A stretch of 64,000 nt of DNA from Alphaproteobacteria bacterium SO-S41 (GCA_019670725.1 AP024629.1:3782001-3846000), one strand, 5' to 3'. Counted from the stretch's first letter, positions 50,901-59,335 are shown. Numbers and translations are program-made. The notes: generated by a model not told the origin, from the letters alone.

Positions 50901-52037
50901 CTACATCCGGTACGCGCCCGTCACTGGGTCGGAGAAGGCGCGGCACCATAAAGCGGCGAGGTGTTGTTTGGAGGGGGCGTCGACTTCGATGACGCCGCCG
51001 CCGGGGGTGGCCGTGGCGAGGGTTTTCACGGCGGCCATGATCTCGGCCTGGACCAGTGAGAGTGCGGGGCCGCCGATGCCGCCGTCGAGGAAGTTCAGCG
51101 GCGCGCCGTTGCCGAGCAGATAGAGGGTCTGGTCGCCCTTGGTGTAGGCGTCGACATGCGGGGCGATGTTGGTCTTGGCGTAGTCGCGGTCGAGCGTGAC
51201 GACATCGAACTCGACGCGCTTGGAGCTGCAGGAGACGAGGATCGCGCCGGATTTGAGATGCGCCAGTTCCGCGGCGCCGACACTGGTCGTGCCGGTGCAA
51301 CCGAAGACGATGTCGGCATTGGCGAGGGCGTGCTCGCGTTCGGGAATGGGGAAGCCTTCGCTCATGGCGAGGGCGCGCTGCACGGGGTTGGTGTCGTAGA
51401 CGCTGGCGGGCGCGTCGCGGCCGTCGAGCGCGCGGGCAGCGCCGCGGCCGACCTTGCCGTAGCCGAGCACCAGGGCACGGCGGGCGTGAAGATAGAGCCC
51501 CTGCCCCTTCAGCAGACGCTCCGCCGAGAAGACGCAGGAGGGGCCGACCAGCGTGTCTTCCGCCTGTTTCAGCTTGCTGCGCGCCACGGAGACGCAGGGA
51601 TAGAGCAGCGGCGCGGCGGCGTCGTAGCGGCGATGGCCGGCTTCGGTGTCTTCGAGGCAGCCGAGGATGCGATCGCCATACTTCGCCTTCAGCAGCGGCA
51701 GCGCCGGGGCGAAATAGCCGCCGATCTCGATCAGCGCGGTGCGGCCTTTGCCGAGATAGGGTTCGATCAGGTCCGTCATCGCCTGGGGATCGAGCATGGT
51801 CTCCAGCGTGGGCTGCGCGACCGGATAGGATTTGCGGATCAGCTCCAGCGTTTCAGCGTGGACCGAATAGGGGATCGGGATGACGGCGGCGATCGGCGCC
51901 ACCTGGTTGAGGGCGTCCAGGAACTCGCCGCGCTGGGGTAGGAGATGGGTGATGACGATGGAGGCATCCGCCTGACGCCCCACCCATCCGGCGACATCGG
52001 CGAAGAAGGCGCGGCGGGCGGGCGAGATGAGGCTCAT
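50901..52037 (-). CDS. S-adenosylhomocysteine-hydrolase-like protein, copy 2
   Basis: A 378-residue protein, second of a tandem pair (the other at 52034-53173). The central Rossmann motif is VLGYGKVGRGAA, the pattern of the SAHH NAD+-binding domain, and VFGCTGTTSVGAAELAHLKSGAILVSCSSK resembles the SAHH strand-loop after it. LLGNGAPLNFLDGGIGGPALSL parallels the SAHH LxGRLVNLxxxxGHPS segment. N-terminal SAHH substrate residues (His/Asp of GxTxEE, catalytic Lys) are not clearly conserved, so a different reaction is likely. It is translated coupled to copy 1 by a 4-bp overlap. Function unknown. Confidence 0.75.
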   Translation of the reverse strand: MSLISPARRAFFADVAGWVGRQADASIVITHLLPQRGEFLDALNQVAPIAAVIPIPYSVHAETLELIRKSYPVAQPTLETMLDPQAMTDLIEPYLGKGRTALIEIGGYFAPALPLLKAKYGDRILGCLEDTEAGHRRYDAAAPLLYPCVSVARSKLKQAEDTLVGPSCVFSAERLLKGQGLYLHARRALVLGYGKVGRGAARALDGRDAPASVYDTNPVQRALAMSEGFPIPEREHALANADIVFGCTGTTSVGAAELAHLKSGAILVSCSSKRVEFDVVTLDRDYAKTNIAPHVDAYTKGDQTLYLLGNGAPLNFLDGGIGGPALSLVQAEIMAAVKTLATATPGGGVIEVDAPSKQHLAALWCRAFSDPVTGAYRM

Positions 52038-53173
52038 GCGCGATACGAGCCCGAACGCGGATCGCAGAACGTGTCGATCCAGATGTCCGCGAGGCGCTTG
52101 CGGCGCTCCTCGCCGATCTCGGCGATGGTCGTGCGGTCGCGCGGCGTGTTCAGGAGTTCCGCCGTTGCCATGAGGATCTCGGCTTGCACCAGCGGCAGCG
52201 CGGGGCCGCCGACGCCGCCGTCGAGGAAGTTCACGGGGGCGCCGCCGGCGAGGAGATAGAGCGTCTGGTCGCCGCGGTCGAAGCGGTCGATGTTGGGTGC
52301 GATTTCGGTGCGTGCGTAGTCGCGATTGAGGGCTGCAAGGTCAAACTCGTGCCGCTTGGAGCTGCACGAAACGAGGATGGCGCCGTGTTTCAGGAGCGGG
52401 AAATCGGCGGCGCCGAGGCTGGTTGCGCCGGTGCAGCCGAAGATGAGATCGGCCTGCGCCAACGCCTGCTCGCGTTCGGGGATGCGGAAGCCGTCGCCCA
52501 TCGCGACGGTGCGCTTGATCGGGTTGAGATCGTAGACCGTCACGGAATTGTGCCGGCCTGCCAGCGACTGCGCCGCGCCGCGGCCGACCTTGCCGTAGCC
52601 GATCACCAGGCAGCGGCGAGCATGCATGTACATGCCGCGCGACTTCAGCAGGCGCTCGGCCGAGAAGGTGCAGGCGGGACCGACGAGCGAATCCTCCTGC
52701 TGCTTCACCGGACTGCGCGCAACGGACAGCGTCGGATAGACCAGCGGCTCGGCGCGGACATAGCGGCGGTGGCCGGCTTCGGTGTCTTCCACGAAGCCGA
52801 GGATGCGTTCGCCGAATTCGGATTTGAGGCGCGGCATCGCCGGCGCGAAATAGCCGCCGACTTCGAGGATCGCGGTGCGGCCTTCCTGGAGGTAGGGCCG
52901 CACGACCGAGGCCAACGCCTCGTGATCGAGCAGTTCTTCCATCTTCGGCTTGGCGACGCGGAACTTCTGTTCGATGCGCGGCAGGACTTCGGCATTGATC
53001 GAATAGGGCACCGGGATGAAGAGCGAGATCGGCGCGATGGCGTTCGCGGCATCCAGCAGATCGGGCAGGTCAGGCAGGCTGTGATTGAGGACGATCAGCC
53101 GCATGTCGAGGCGCCCGACCTCCGCCGCGACGCGGGCGAAGAAAGCCTTGGGATGTTCGCTGCCGAGACTCAT
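52034..53173 (-). CDS. S-adenosylhomocysteine-hydrolase-like protein, copy 1
   Basis: A 379-residue protein closely parallel to copy 2: MSLxS start, EVGGYFAPAMPRLKSEFGERI, EDTEAGHRRY, VARSPVKQQEDSLVGPACTFSAERLLKSRG, CLVIGYGKVGRGAAQSL and NFLDGGVGGPALPLVQAEILMA. ATG at 53173 is preferred to 53230 because the N-termini of the two copies then match and AAGGAT lies before it. The GYGKVGRG motif indicates NAD(P) binding. Sharing length, start and order with the neighbour shows tandem duplication with later divergence, so both may form a hetero-oligomer. The substrate is unknown. Confidence 0.75.
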   Translation of the reverse strand: MSLGSEHPKAFFARVAAEVGRLDMRLIVLNHSLPDLPDLLDAANAIAPISLFIPVPYSINAEVLPRIEQKFRVAKPKMEELLDHEALASVVRPYLQEGRTAILEVGGYFAPAMPRLKSEFGERILGFVEDTEAGHRRYVRAEPLVYPTLSVARSPVKQQEDSLVGPACTFSAERLLKSRGMYMHARRCLVIGYGKVGRGAAQSLAGRHNSVTVYDLNPIKRTVAMGDGFRIPEREQALAQADLIFGCTGATSLGAADFPLLKHGAILVSCSSKRHEFDLAALNRDYARTEIAPNIDRFDRGDQTLYLLAGGAPVNFLDGGVGGPALPLVQAEILMATAELLNTPRDRTTIAEIGEERRKRLADIWIDTFCDPRSGSYRA

Positions 53174-53248
53174 GCCGCTGATCCTTGTCCCCTGAAGCTC
53201 AATTGGACGGCATTCGGCGATGCCCGCCAAGACCCCCGAAAAGAGGGG

Positions 53249-54244
53249 TCAGGCCGCGGCATCGCGGCGGGCGCGCACGAACAGTCGGGCGAACCAGTCG
53301 TCCTTGGCGTTGAGCGCGAAGGTCAGCGGCTTGCCGGTGGCACGGCGCACTTCGACGCCGTCGTCGAAGATGTCGTAGTCGACGATCGTGTTGAGGCGGA
53401 TGGCGAAGTTCTTCACGCCGCCGTTGAAGATGAGGCGCTTGCTGGTCAGCACGATGTCGCCGGCGCCGTAGCTGTGCGTGAAGTGCTTGGAGCCGCGGCT
53501 GCGCGGTTCCTGCGCCTGGCCATAACCGGCGAAGAGGCAGGTTTCGGTCTTGGGCAGGTCGATCGGCGAGGCGACCGCCTCAAGCGGGCCGTCCTCGACC
53601 TGCCAGAGGCGGCGGGCGCGGATGAGGGCGTCCTGGGTGGGGGCGTCGATCTCGAGCCGGGCGCTGAGGGCGTGGCCGAGCTGTTCGATCTTGGCCTCCT
53701 CGTCGGCGGTCAGCTTGCCGTCGGCGAGGGAGGCGGCGATCTCGTCCTTCATACGCGCGGTGACGGCGTCGGCGAGAATGGCGGCGACGGCATCGGGCGC
53801 GACGCCGCAGGCTTCGGCTGCGGCGGTGAAGGCGGCACGGTCGGCGTCGGACAATTCGTCGTCGGCGATCAGGATCTGCGCGGCTTCGCCGAGGGCACGG
53901 CGGGCGCGGCCCTGGACGATGGTCTCGGTGTCGGCGGCGATGCCGAGCGCAGCGCCGAGGCTGCGCAGGCGGTCGGCGCCGCCTTCGACCATCTGTTGCG
54001 GGGTGAGGTTGTCGGCGGCGCGGCAGAACAGAAGAACCGCTTCATTGCGGGCGTCGCCGGCGAGCGTGCCGCCGTATTTGGCTTCGAGCGCGGCGACGGC
54101 ATCGCGCGGGACAGTCGCCCAGTCGTCCGCCTGGGCCAGCAGGGTCTCGACTTCGGCGATCAGGGCTTCGCTGTTGGCGCGCCCGAAAAGGCGGCCGAAG
54201 AAACCCTGTTCGGGCAGCGGGACGATCTGGAACGGAGATGCCAT
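53249..54244 (-). CDS. TerB-like / PH-like domain protein of unknown function
   Basis: A 331-residue cytoplasmic protein. Residues about 100-205 form a helical TerB-like region with acidic turns (DDELSDADRAAFTAAAEACGV, DGKLTADEEAKIEQLGHALSARLEID), as in tellurite-resistance-type metal-binding domains. The C-terminal part (about 225-320) has strands like DIVLTSKRLIFNGGVKNFAIRLNTIVDYDIFDDGVEV, which resemble bacterial PH/YokE-like domains. The association of the two suggests a membrane- or stress-related sensor. No partner gene is next to it. Start ATG at 54244; no signal peptide. Confidence 0.65.
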   Translation of the reverse strand: MASPFQIVPLPEQGFFGRLFGRANSEALIAEVETLLAQADDWATVPRDAVAALEAKYGGTLAGDARNEAVLLFCRAADNLTPQQMVEGGADRLRSLGAALGIAADTETIVQGRARRALGEAAQILIADDELSDADRAAFTAAAEACGVAPDAVAAILADAVTARMKDEIAASLADGKLTADEEAKIEQLGHALSARLEIDAPTQDALIRARRLWQVEDGPLEAVASPIDLPKTETCLFAGYGQAQEPRSRGSKHFTHSYGAGDIVLTSKRLIFNGGVKNFAIRLNTIVDYDIFDDGVEVRRATGKPLTFALNAKDDWFARLFVRARRDAAA

Positions 54245-54288
54245 GGCCGGGTCCTAGCGCGCGCGTGACAGGCGCTCAAGACCGGCGC

Positions 54289-54624
54289 TCATTCGACGCC
54301 CGGCCGGCCGGCGCGGTCAGCGGCGCCCTGGACCTGGCACTGATAGGCGGATTTCTCGCGGCCCGGCGGGGCGTAGAGGATGTCGGTCCAGTTGAAGGGG
54401 CGCACCATATAGCCCTGGCCGCGCAGGACGGCCGGCGGCTCGCCCTTGTGGGGCTCCAGCGTGATGATGCCGGTGCCGAGGTCGAGATAGCCGGCGCTGG
54501 CGGGGCGGTCGCCGAGGAGCGCGAGGCGGATGGTCGGGCCGCTTTCGCAGACATAGGTCTCCCAGGTGGGGTCGCCGGCCGCGGGGGTAGCGGAAACGGC
54601 GGCCAGAAGAACCAGGGACAACAT
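54289..54624 (-). CDS. Exported MliC-like small protein
   Basis: A 111-residue protein with a short signal (MLSLVLLAAVSATPAAG). The mature part is about 90 residues with two Cys, at YVCESGP and SAYQCQV, spaced as the disulfide in MliC/PliC lysozyme inhibitors, plus FNWTDILYAPPG near the position of the usual Trp. The match is by pattern and is weak in detail. If right, the protein would bind host or phage lysozyme in the periplasm. It lies 9 bp after the related lipoprotein gene on the same strand. Confidence 0.5.
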   Translation of the reverse strand: MLSLVLLAAVSATPAAGDPTWETYVCESGPTIRLALLGDRPASAGYLDLGTGIITLEPHKGEPPAVLRGQGYMVRPFNWTDILYAPPGREKSAYQCQVQGAADRAGRPGVE

Positions 54625-54633
54625 GCGCGACCT

Positions 54634-54987
54634 TTACTGCATGATCGCGACACAATCCTGCATCACGGGCTGGCCGTTGTAGTAGACGATCGCGCGGTTC
54701 GCCATCGTCACGACCGTGAAATTTCCGCCATCATAGCGCACGCCCGAGGTGGAGCCGGAGATCCGCATCGGGATGACGCCGCCGACGCCGGTGGAGAAGA
54801 GGATGCCCCAGTCGAGATAGCCGAGGGTGAAGTGCTTCTCGTTGCCGCAGAGGAAGGACGTGATCTGGTCGCCGTCGACATCGATCGGCAGGCCGAGCGG
54901 GCCGACCGGAATATCCGGCGGCGGCGGGCCGGAACAGGCCGCAAGCGCGGCGGTAAGCAGCGCCGCGCAGATCCCCCTCAACGTCAC
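54634..54987 (-). CDS. MliC-like lipoprotein
   Basis: A 117-residue lipoprotein with lipobox LAAC at about residue 18 (TLRGICAALLTAALAACSG). The mature domain has TSFLCGNEKHFTLGYLDWG and ends with VYYNGQPVMQDC, two Cys about 70 residues apart, and SGVRYDGGNFTVV in between, which resembles the SGARY segment of the MliC lysozyme-inhibitor domain. The family is named with caution. It is adjacent to a related exported protein at 54289. Confidence 0.55.
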   Translation of the reverse strand: MTLRGICAALLTAALAACSGPPPPDIPVGPLGLPIDVDGDQITSFLCGNEKHFTLGYLDWGILFSTGVGGVIPMRISGSTSGVRYDGGNFTVVTMANRAIVYYNGQPVMQDCVAIMQ

Positions 54988-55008
54988 GCCGGCCCCCTCA
55001 GACCAAAC

Positions 55009-56397
55009 TCACGCAGCTCGCGCCTCGATGCCAGGCCCCGCTTCGGCCAGCGCCGGAATCGGCAGCTTGTCCTTACCATAGCCTGCCGCGACGGCGCGCG
55101 CGCGTCCCCGCTGGCGCTCCATCTCGGTATCGGCGCAGTACTTGTCGAAATTGATCTGCATCGTGTGGCGGCGCGACTTGTAGTAGCGGCCCATCGCGGC
55201 CTCCTCGTCAGAGACGATGACCTTTTCCATCTCCTCGACGGAGGGCAGCGCGTATTCGCCGAGCAGGAAGCCCGCGAGCCACTTCGCCTGGCGTTCGGCG
55301 AGATTGACGAGGGTGGGCAGCGGCTGGGCGAGCGCCATGAAGAAGAGGTTGGGAATGCCGGGGCGCCAGATGCGCTTGAAGAGGCCGATATGGTTGTCGA
55401 CGACCGGCGCCGTGTCCTGGCTGAGGAACGGGAAGGTGATGTTGTAGCCGGTGGCGTAGATGATGGCGTCGACATCCTCCACCGAGCCGTCAGTGAACTT
55501 GACCTGCTTGCCGGCCTTCTCCGCGATGTTCGGCTTGATCGTCACGTCGCCGCAGCCGGCGCGGGTGAGGAACTCGCCGGAGACGGACGGGTGTGCGTCG
55601 GCCGGGTGATGGGCGGGTTCGGGCAGGCCGTAATTCTTCATATGGCCGACCGCCTTGATGACCATGCGCTTCATGATGATGCGCATCAGCCATTGCGGCA
55701 TCCACGAGGGCGCGGCGCCCTTATCGGGGGGATGGCCGTTGATGTATTTGGGAAAGATCCACACGCCGCGGCGCGCCGCGACCATCAGCTTTTTCGCGAT
55801 CGGCTTCTGGGCGAGTTCGCTCGCGATATCCATCGCGCTGTTGCCCATGCCGACGACCAGCACGTTCTTGCCGACGAGATTGTACGGCTCGAAGGGCGTC
55901 CGATAGGCGTGGCTGTGGATCTCGATGCCGTCGAACGTACCGGGGAAGCTGGGCGTGTTGGGGTCCCAGTGGTGGCCGTTACACACGAAGAGCGCATCGT
56001 AGAGGCGGGTTTCGCCGGTCGAGAGCGTCACTTCCCAGACGCCGTCGGCGCGGCGCGCGGCGCGTTCGACGCGGGTGTTGAAGGTGATCTTCTCGCGCAG
56101 TTTGAAGTGATCGACGTAGTCGTTGAAGTACTGAAGAATCTGCGCGTGGTGCGGGTAGTCCGGAAAACTGTCCGGGATCGGATAGTCCGCGAACTGCATC
56201 CGCGTCTTCGAGGTGTCGATGTGCAGCGACTGGTAGCAGGCCGAGGCGCTGCCGGGATTGTTGTAGTTCCAGGTGCCGCCGATCGCGCCGGTCGCCTCGA
56301 ACAGATCGAACGGCAGGCCACGATCCTGAAGCGCCTTGGCCGTCGTGAAGCCGGAACAGCCGGCACCGATGATGCAGGACTTGGGCAGAGCGGTCAT
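55009..56397 (-). CDS. Flavin-containing monooxygenase
   Basis: A 462-residue FAD/NADPH class B monooxygenase. The first nucleotide motif is CIIGAGCSGFTTAKAL near residue 8; FPGTFDGIEIHSHAYRTP is the FMO identifying sequence FxGxxxHxxxY/F, and VLVVGMGNSAMDIASEL near residue 178 binds NADPH. GIWTDGSVEDVDAIIYATGY-like residues (DAIIYATGYN) are the later C-terminal motif. FMOs and Baeyer-Villiger enzymes oxidise heteroatoms or ketones; the substrate is open. Upstream is a TGACG-N4-CGTCA palindrome (56433-56446) and a long AT-richer leader. Confidence 0.92.
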   Translation of the reverse strand: MTALPKSCIIGAGCSGFTTAKALQDRGLPFDLFEATGAIGGTWNYNNPGSASACYQSLHIDTSKTRMQFADYPIPDSFPDYPHHAQILQYFNDYVDHFKLREKITFNTRVERAARRADGVWEVTLSTGETRLYDALFVCNGHHWDPNTPSFPGTFDGIEIHSHAYRTPFEPYNLVGKNVLVVGMGNSAMDIASELAQKPIAKKLMVAARRGVWIFPKYINGHPPDKGAAPSWMPQWLMRIIMKRMVIKAVGHMKNYGLPEPAHHPADAHPSVSGEFLTRAGCGDVTIKPNIAEKAGKQVKFTDGSVEDVDAIIYATGYNITFPFLSQDTAPVVDNHIGLFKRIWRPGIPNLFFMALAQPLPTLVNLAERQAKWLAGFLLGEYALPSVEEMEKVIVSDEEAAMGRYYKSRRHTMQINFDKYCADTEMERQRGRARAVAAGYGKDKLPIPALAEAGPGIEARAA

Positions 56398-56432
56398 TTC
56401 ATGGGTCCGTCAATGTCGTGATGGCACGACCA

Positions 56433-56446
56433 TGACGCCAGCGTCA
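56433..56446. promoter_or_regulatory. TGACG-N4-CGTCA palindrome upstream of the monooxygenase
   Basis: TGACGCCAGCGTCA is a perfect 14-bp palindrome 36 bp before the monooxygenase start. It has the same arm sequence and spacing as the site at 10392-10405 (TGACGCTTACGTCA). Confidence 0.5.
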
Positions 56447-56586
56447 CGGCGGAGCAAGGCACGGTTCAATCTGATTTCACACGGGAAAGGACGGAAAACC
56501 GTGCGATGGTTCTGGATTCCGGTTTCGGTTCTATTTATTGTTTTATAACAATGGCTTACGATGAAACGGGGGTGCAATTGGGGTGG

Positions 56587-57198
56587 CTAGCGGCAGGTCG
56601 CGATGCCGGGGGCTTCGCGGCGGAGGCGGGCGCAGGTGTAGGTGGTCACCATCTCGGAGCCGACATGGTAGATCTCGATCGCGTGGCCGGCGGTGCGGAG
56701 GCGGATGATGGCGTCGAGCACGGCGTAGTGCAGGACGTCGGGGAGAACCTTGGGCGGGGTGTGATGCTCGGCGGCCCATTTGCGGTCATAGGCGGAGTCG
56801 ATCGCCGCGCCGAAGAAGAGGCGGTAGGCGGTATCGAAATGTCCGGCGGCCTCGGCGTGGAAGGCGACGCAGGCCTTCTTGCGGGCATCCATGATGTCAT
56901 GGCCGACGGAGAGGCCGAGCGCTTCGGCCCGCGCCGCGTTCGTCTTCAGTGCGGCCGTGTCGCGATAACCGGTTTCGATGCCGGCGCATAAGGCGGTGAG
57001 ATCAGCGACGGCTTTCTGCGCATCGGCGTTCCATTGGCGCTGGTCGGCTTCACTGGGGCCTTCGCCGCTGACGGCATCGGCGACCGCGATCGTGCCGAGC
57101 ACGATGGGATTGTCATAGCCGCGCTGACAGGCGCCGAGCAGTACCGCCGCCACGCACAGCACCGCGACGGTTGCAGCAATCCAGATCCAGGAGGACAC
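56587..57198 (-). CDS. Membrane-anchored protein of unknown function
   Basis: A 203-residue protein starting with GTG at 57198. An N-terminal hydrophobic stretch (WIWIAATVAVLCVAAVLLGAC) ends in LLGAC, which could be a lipobox or just a transmembrane anchor; the n-region lacks basic residues, so cleavage is doubtful. The rest is soluble and helical with several Cys (CAGIETGYRD, ARKKACVAF, YTCARL) that could form disulfides if exported. I do not recognise it. The GTG start has no clear RBS. The nearest gene upstream on the same strand begins at 57845. Confidence 0.6.
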   Translation of the reverse strand: MSSWIWIAATVAVLCVAAVLLGACQRGYDNPIVLGTIAVADAVSGEGPSEADQRQWNADAQKAVADLTALCAGIETGYRDTAALKTNAARAEALGLSVGHDIMDARKKACVAFHAEAAGHFDTAYRLFFGAAIDSAYDRKWAAEHHTPPKVLPDVLHYAVLDAIIRLRTAGHAIEIYHVGSEMVTTYTCARLRREAPGIATCR

Positions 57199-57215
57199 GC
57201 GTCAGCCGCTTCGTA

Positions 57216-57845
57216 TCAATTGCTGGGCGGCACGTTCATGCCGCGCTGCACGGCGGGACGCTCGCCGATATGCTTCAACCACTTGTCGATATGCTCGTGA
57301 TGCTTCACGAGGCCCTTGAAGTTCTTGGTCACCACCGGAAGCGTCGCGGCGACCCAGGGATAGGCCGCGATGTCGGCGATCGTGTACTCGTCGCCCGCGA
57401 GATATTCGGCCTCGACGAGGCGCTTCTCCAGCACGTTCATGAGGCGGGCATATTCGTTGGAGTAGCGGTCGATAGCGTAGGGAATCTTCTCCTTCGCGAA
57501 GACCGCGAAATGGTTGAGCTGGCCGGCCATCGGGCCGAGGCCCGCCATCTGCCACATCAGCCATTCCATGGCCTTCCAGCGGGCATCCCCGGATTTCGCG
57601 AGATAGCGACCCGTCTTTTCAGCTAGGTAGACAAGGATCGCGCCCGATTCAAAGATCGTGGAGCCGGTCTCGCGATCGACGATCGCCGGGATCTTGTTGT
57701 TGGGGCTGATCTTCAGGAAGTTCGGTTCGAACTGCTGGTTGAGGGAGATGTTCACGGGATGCACGGTATAGGCGAGGCCGCATTCCTCGAGCATGATCGA
57801 AACCTTGCGGCCGTTCGGCGTCGTCCAGGAATAGAAGTCGATCAT
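57216..57845 (-). CDS. Glutathione S-transferase family protein (YfcG-like)
   Basis: A 209-residue protein of the Ure2p/YfcG-type glutathione transferase group. The thioredoxin-like N-domain reads MIDFYSWTTPNGRKVSIMLEECGLAY with a Thr/Asn near the active site (PNGRKVS) and the cis-Pro loop NNKIPAIVD; TIFESGAILVYLAEK begins the helical C-domain. YfcG of E. coli is a disulfide reductase using glutathione. No cysteine is at the classic position. Length is normal. Start ATG at 57845. Confidence 0.9.
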   Translation of the reverse strand: MIDFYSWTTPNGRKVSIMLEECGLAYTVHPVNISLNQQFEPNFLKISPNNKIPAIVDRETGSTIFESGAILVYLAEKTGRYLAKSGDARWKAMEWLMWQMAGLGPMAGQLNHFAVFAKEKIPYAIDRYSNEYARLMNVLEKRLVEAEYLAGDEYTIADIAAYPWVAATLPVVTKNFKGLVKHHEHIDKWLKHIGERPAVQRGMNVPPSN

Positions 57846-57928
57846 GCGCAGGCTCCCAAATCTGATGCAGGTCGAGTAAAGCCGACCCTTGGGCGCGTGT
57901 CACCCGCGCCCGGCGAGGGGATCACAGC

Positions 57929-58381
57929 ATGACGGCTGCCAGCAATGAAGCGGTTGACTTTGTGAATATGATGCTGCGGTCGATCCCGCATGCCGATGCG
58001 CTGGGCATGACGCTGGTCGAGATCGGCGACGGCAGCGCGGTCGCCAAGATCGCCTATGCCGAGCACCTGATCGGCAATCCCGATACCGGCGTCGTGCATG
58101 GCGGGGTGATCACCTCGCTGCTGGACAACACAGCGGGCCTTGCCGTGCAGGCGCGGCTGCAATCGCTGGGCGGAATCGCGACGCTGGATCTGCGCATCGA
58201 CTACATGAAGCCGGCGGTGGCGGGCGAGGACATCTACGCCTTCGTCGAATGCTATCGCGCGACCTCGTCGATCGCCTTCGTGCGCGGCGTCGCCTATCAC
58301 ACCGATCGCGCCGACCCGATCGCCGCCGTCGCCGGCGCCTTCATGCTGGGCACCAATACGGTCCGCAAACCCGTCAACTGA
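57929..58381 (+). CDS. PaaI-type hotdog thioesterase
   Basis: A 150-residue single-domain hotdog protein. The segment DTGVVHGGVITSLLDNTAGLAVQ (about residues 57-79) matches the PaaI/HGG-type thioesterase signature, with the Asp and Gly of the active site, and RIDYMKPAVAGEDI follows. PaaI-like enzymes hydrolyse acyl-CoA thioesters, including phenylacetyl-CoA intermediates. The substrate is unknown. A GCGAGGGGAT precedes the ATG. It is the first of a three-gene run with a small exported protein and another thioesterase of the same family. Confidence 0.9.
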   Translation: MTAASNEAVDFVNMMLRSIPHADALGMTLVEIGDGSAVAKIAYAEHLIGNPDTGVVHGGVITSLLDNTAGLAVQARLQSLGGIATLDLRIDYMKPAVAGEDIYAFVECYRATSSIAFVRGVAYHTDRADPIAAVAGAFMLGTNTVRKPVN

Positions 58382-58390
58382 GAGGCCAAG

Positions 58391-58882
58391 ATGAACAAGC
58401 ATTTCCAGAGCGCCGCAGTAGCGGCGCTGATCCTGACCTGCGTCCCCGCGGCTGACGCCGGACAGGCGGCGGGGCAGGTCTGCCTCAACCAGAAGACCAA
58501 GCAGGTGGATGCCGCACAGACCCGGGACTGGCAGCAGCGGCTCGCCAATTCCAATCCGCAGGCGGTCCAGGTGCTGGTCGGGACTTGGTATAACGAGACC
58601 GGGTCGCCGGGCACGGGCCAGGTCAGCTATCTCTATTACAATTACGAGGCGAATGGCGGCTTCACCTATCAGAACCGCGTGTGTTCGCAGCGCGGCTGCA
58701 ACGACTATTCCGGCTATGGCGTGTTCGCGGCCGAGATGACGGGCAGCAGCTCGATCTATGTCGCCTACAATATTTCCGACCGGAGCCGGAACAGCGCCTG
58801 TTCGGCGATCCAGATGAATTTCGCCGACATGAATACCGTGCTAGGCCCTGACGGCAGTATGGCCTGGAGACGTACCCGGTAG
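58391..58882 (+). CDS. Exported protein of unknown function
   Basis: A 163-residue protein with a signal peptide (MNKHFQSAAVAALILTCVPAADA). The mature part has five Cys (for example VCLNQK, VCSQRGCNDYSG and ACSAIQMNF), which suggests disulfides, and a Tyr-rich beta-like segment (GQVSYLYYNYEANGGFTYQNRV, SIYVAYNISDRSR). The family is unknown to me. It lies 9 bp after one thioesterase and 3 bp before the next, so all three are probably translated from one message. Confidence 0.75.
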   Translation: MNKHFQSAAVAALILTCVPAADAGQAAGQVCLNQKTKQVDAAQTRDWQQRLANSNPQAVQVLVGTWYNETGSPGTGQVSYLYYNYEANGGFTYQNRVCSQRGCNDYSGYGVFAAEMTGSSSIYVAYNISDRSRNSACSAIQMNFADMNTVLGPDGSMAWRRTR

Positions 58883-58885
58883 GCG

Positions 58886-59335
58886 ATGACACCATCAGAG
58901 ATTTTGCGTAGCGCCGCAGCCGCCGGCGTCAAACCCGACCTGGCGCAGTTGATCGCGGCGATTCCGTATGCGTGCTATCTGGGCATCACCGTGGACCGCA
59001 AAGGCACGGAGGTGACGACCGTGCTGAAGTTCCAGCCTCATCTGGTGGGCAATGTCGGGCTGCAGGCGCTGCATGGCGGGGTGGTCGGCGGCTTCCTGGA
59101 AACCACCGCGATGATGCAGGTGATCTTCGAGGTCGGCGCGGCCGAGATGCCCAAGCCCGTGGACATCAATATCGACTATCTGCGCTCGGGCCGGGCGGTC
59201 GACACCTATGGCCGCGCGGTGATCACGAAGCAGGGGCGGCGCGTCGTGAACGTCCATGCCGAGGCCTGGCAGGAAGAACACGACCGGCCGATCGCCGCGC
59301 TGCACGGGCACTTCCTGCTGCCGGCGGAGAAGTAG
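58886..59335 (+). CDS. PaaI-type hotdog thioesterase
   Basis: A 149-residue hotdog thioesterase with LQALHGGVVGGFLETTAMMQVI (about residues 55-76) as its HGG-type active-site segment and NIDYLRSGRAVDTYGRAVITKQGRRV following. It is a paralogue of the protein at 57929 by layout, though the two differ considerably in sequence. Substrate unknown. It starts 3 bp after the exported protein stop. The intergenic repeat at 59391-59462 separates it from convergent pyrD. Confidence 0.9.
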   Translation: MTPSEILRSAAAAGVKPDLAQLIAAIPYACYLGITVDRKGTEVTTVLKFQPHLVGNVGLQALHGGVVGGFLETTAMMQVIFEVGAAEMPKPVDINIDYLRSGRAVDTYGRAVITKQGRRVVNVHAEAWQEEHDRPIAALHGHFLLPAEK

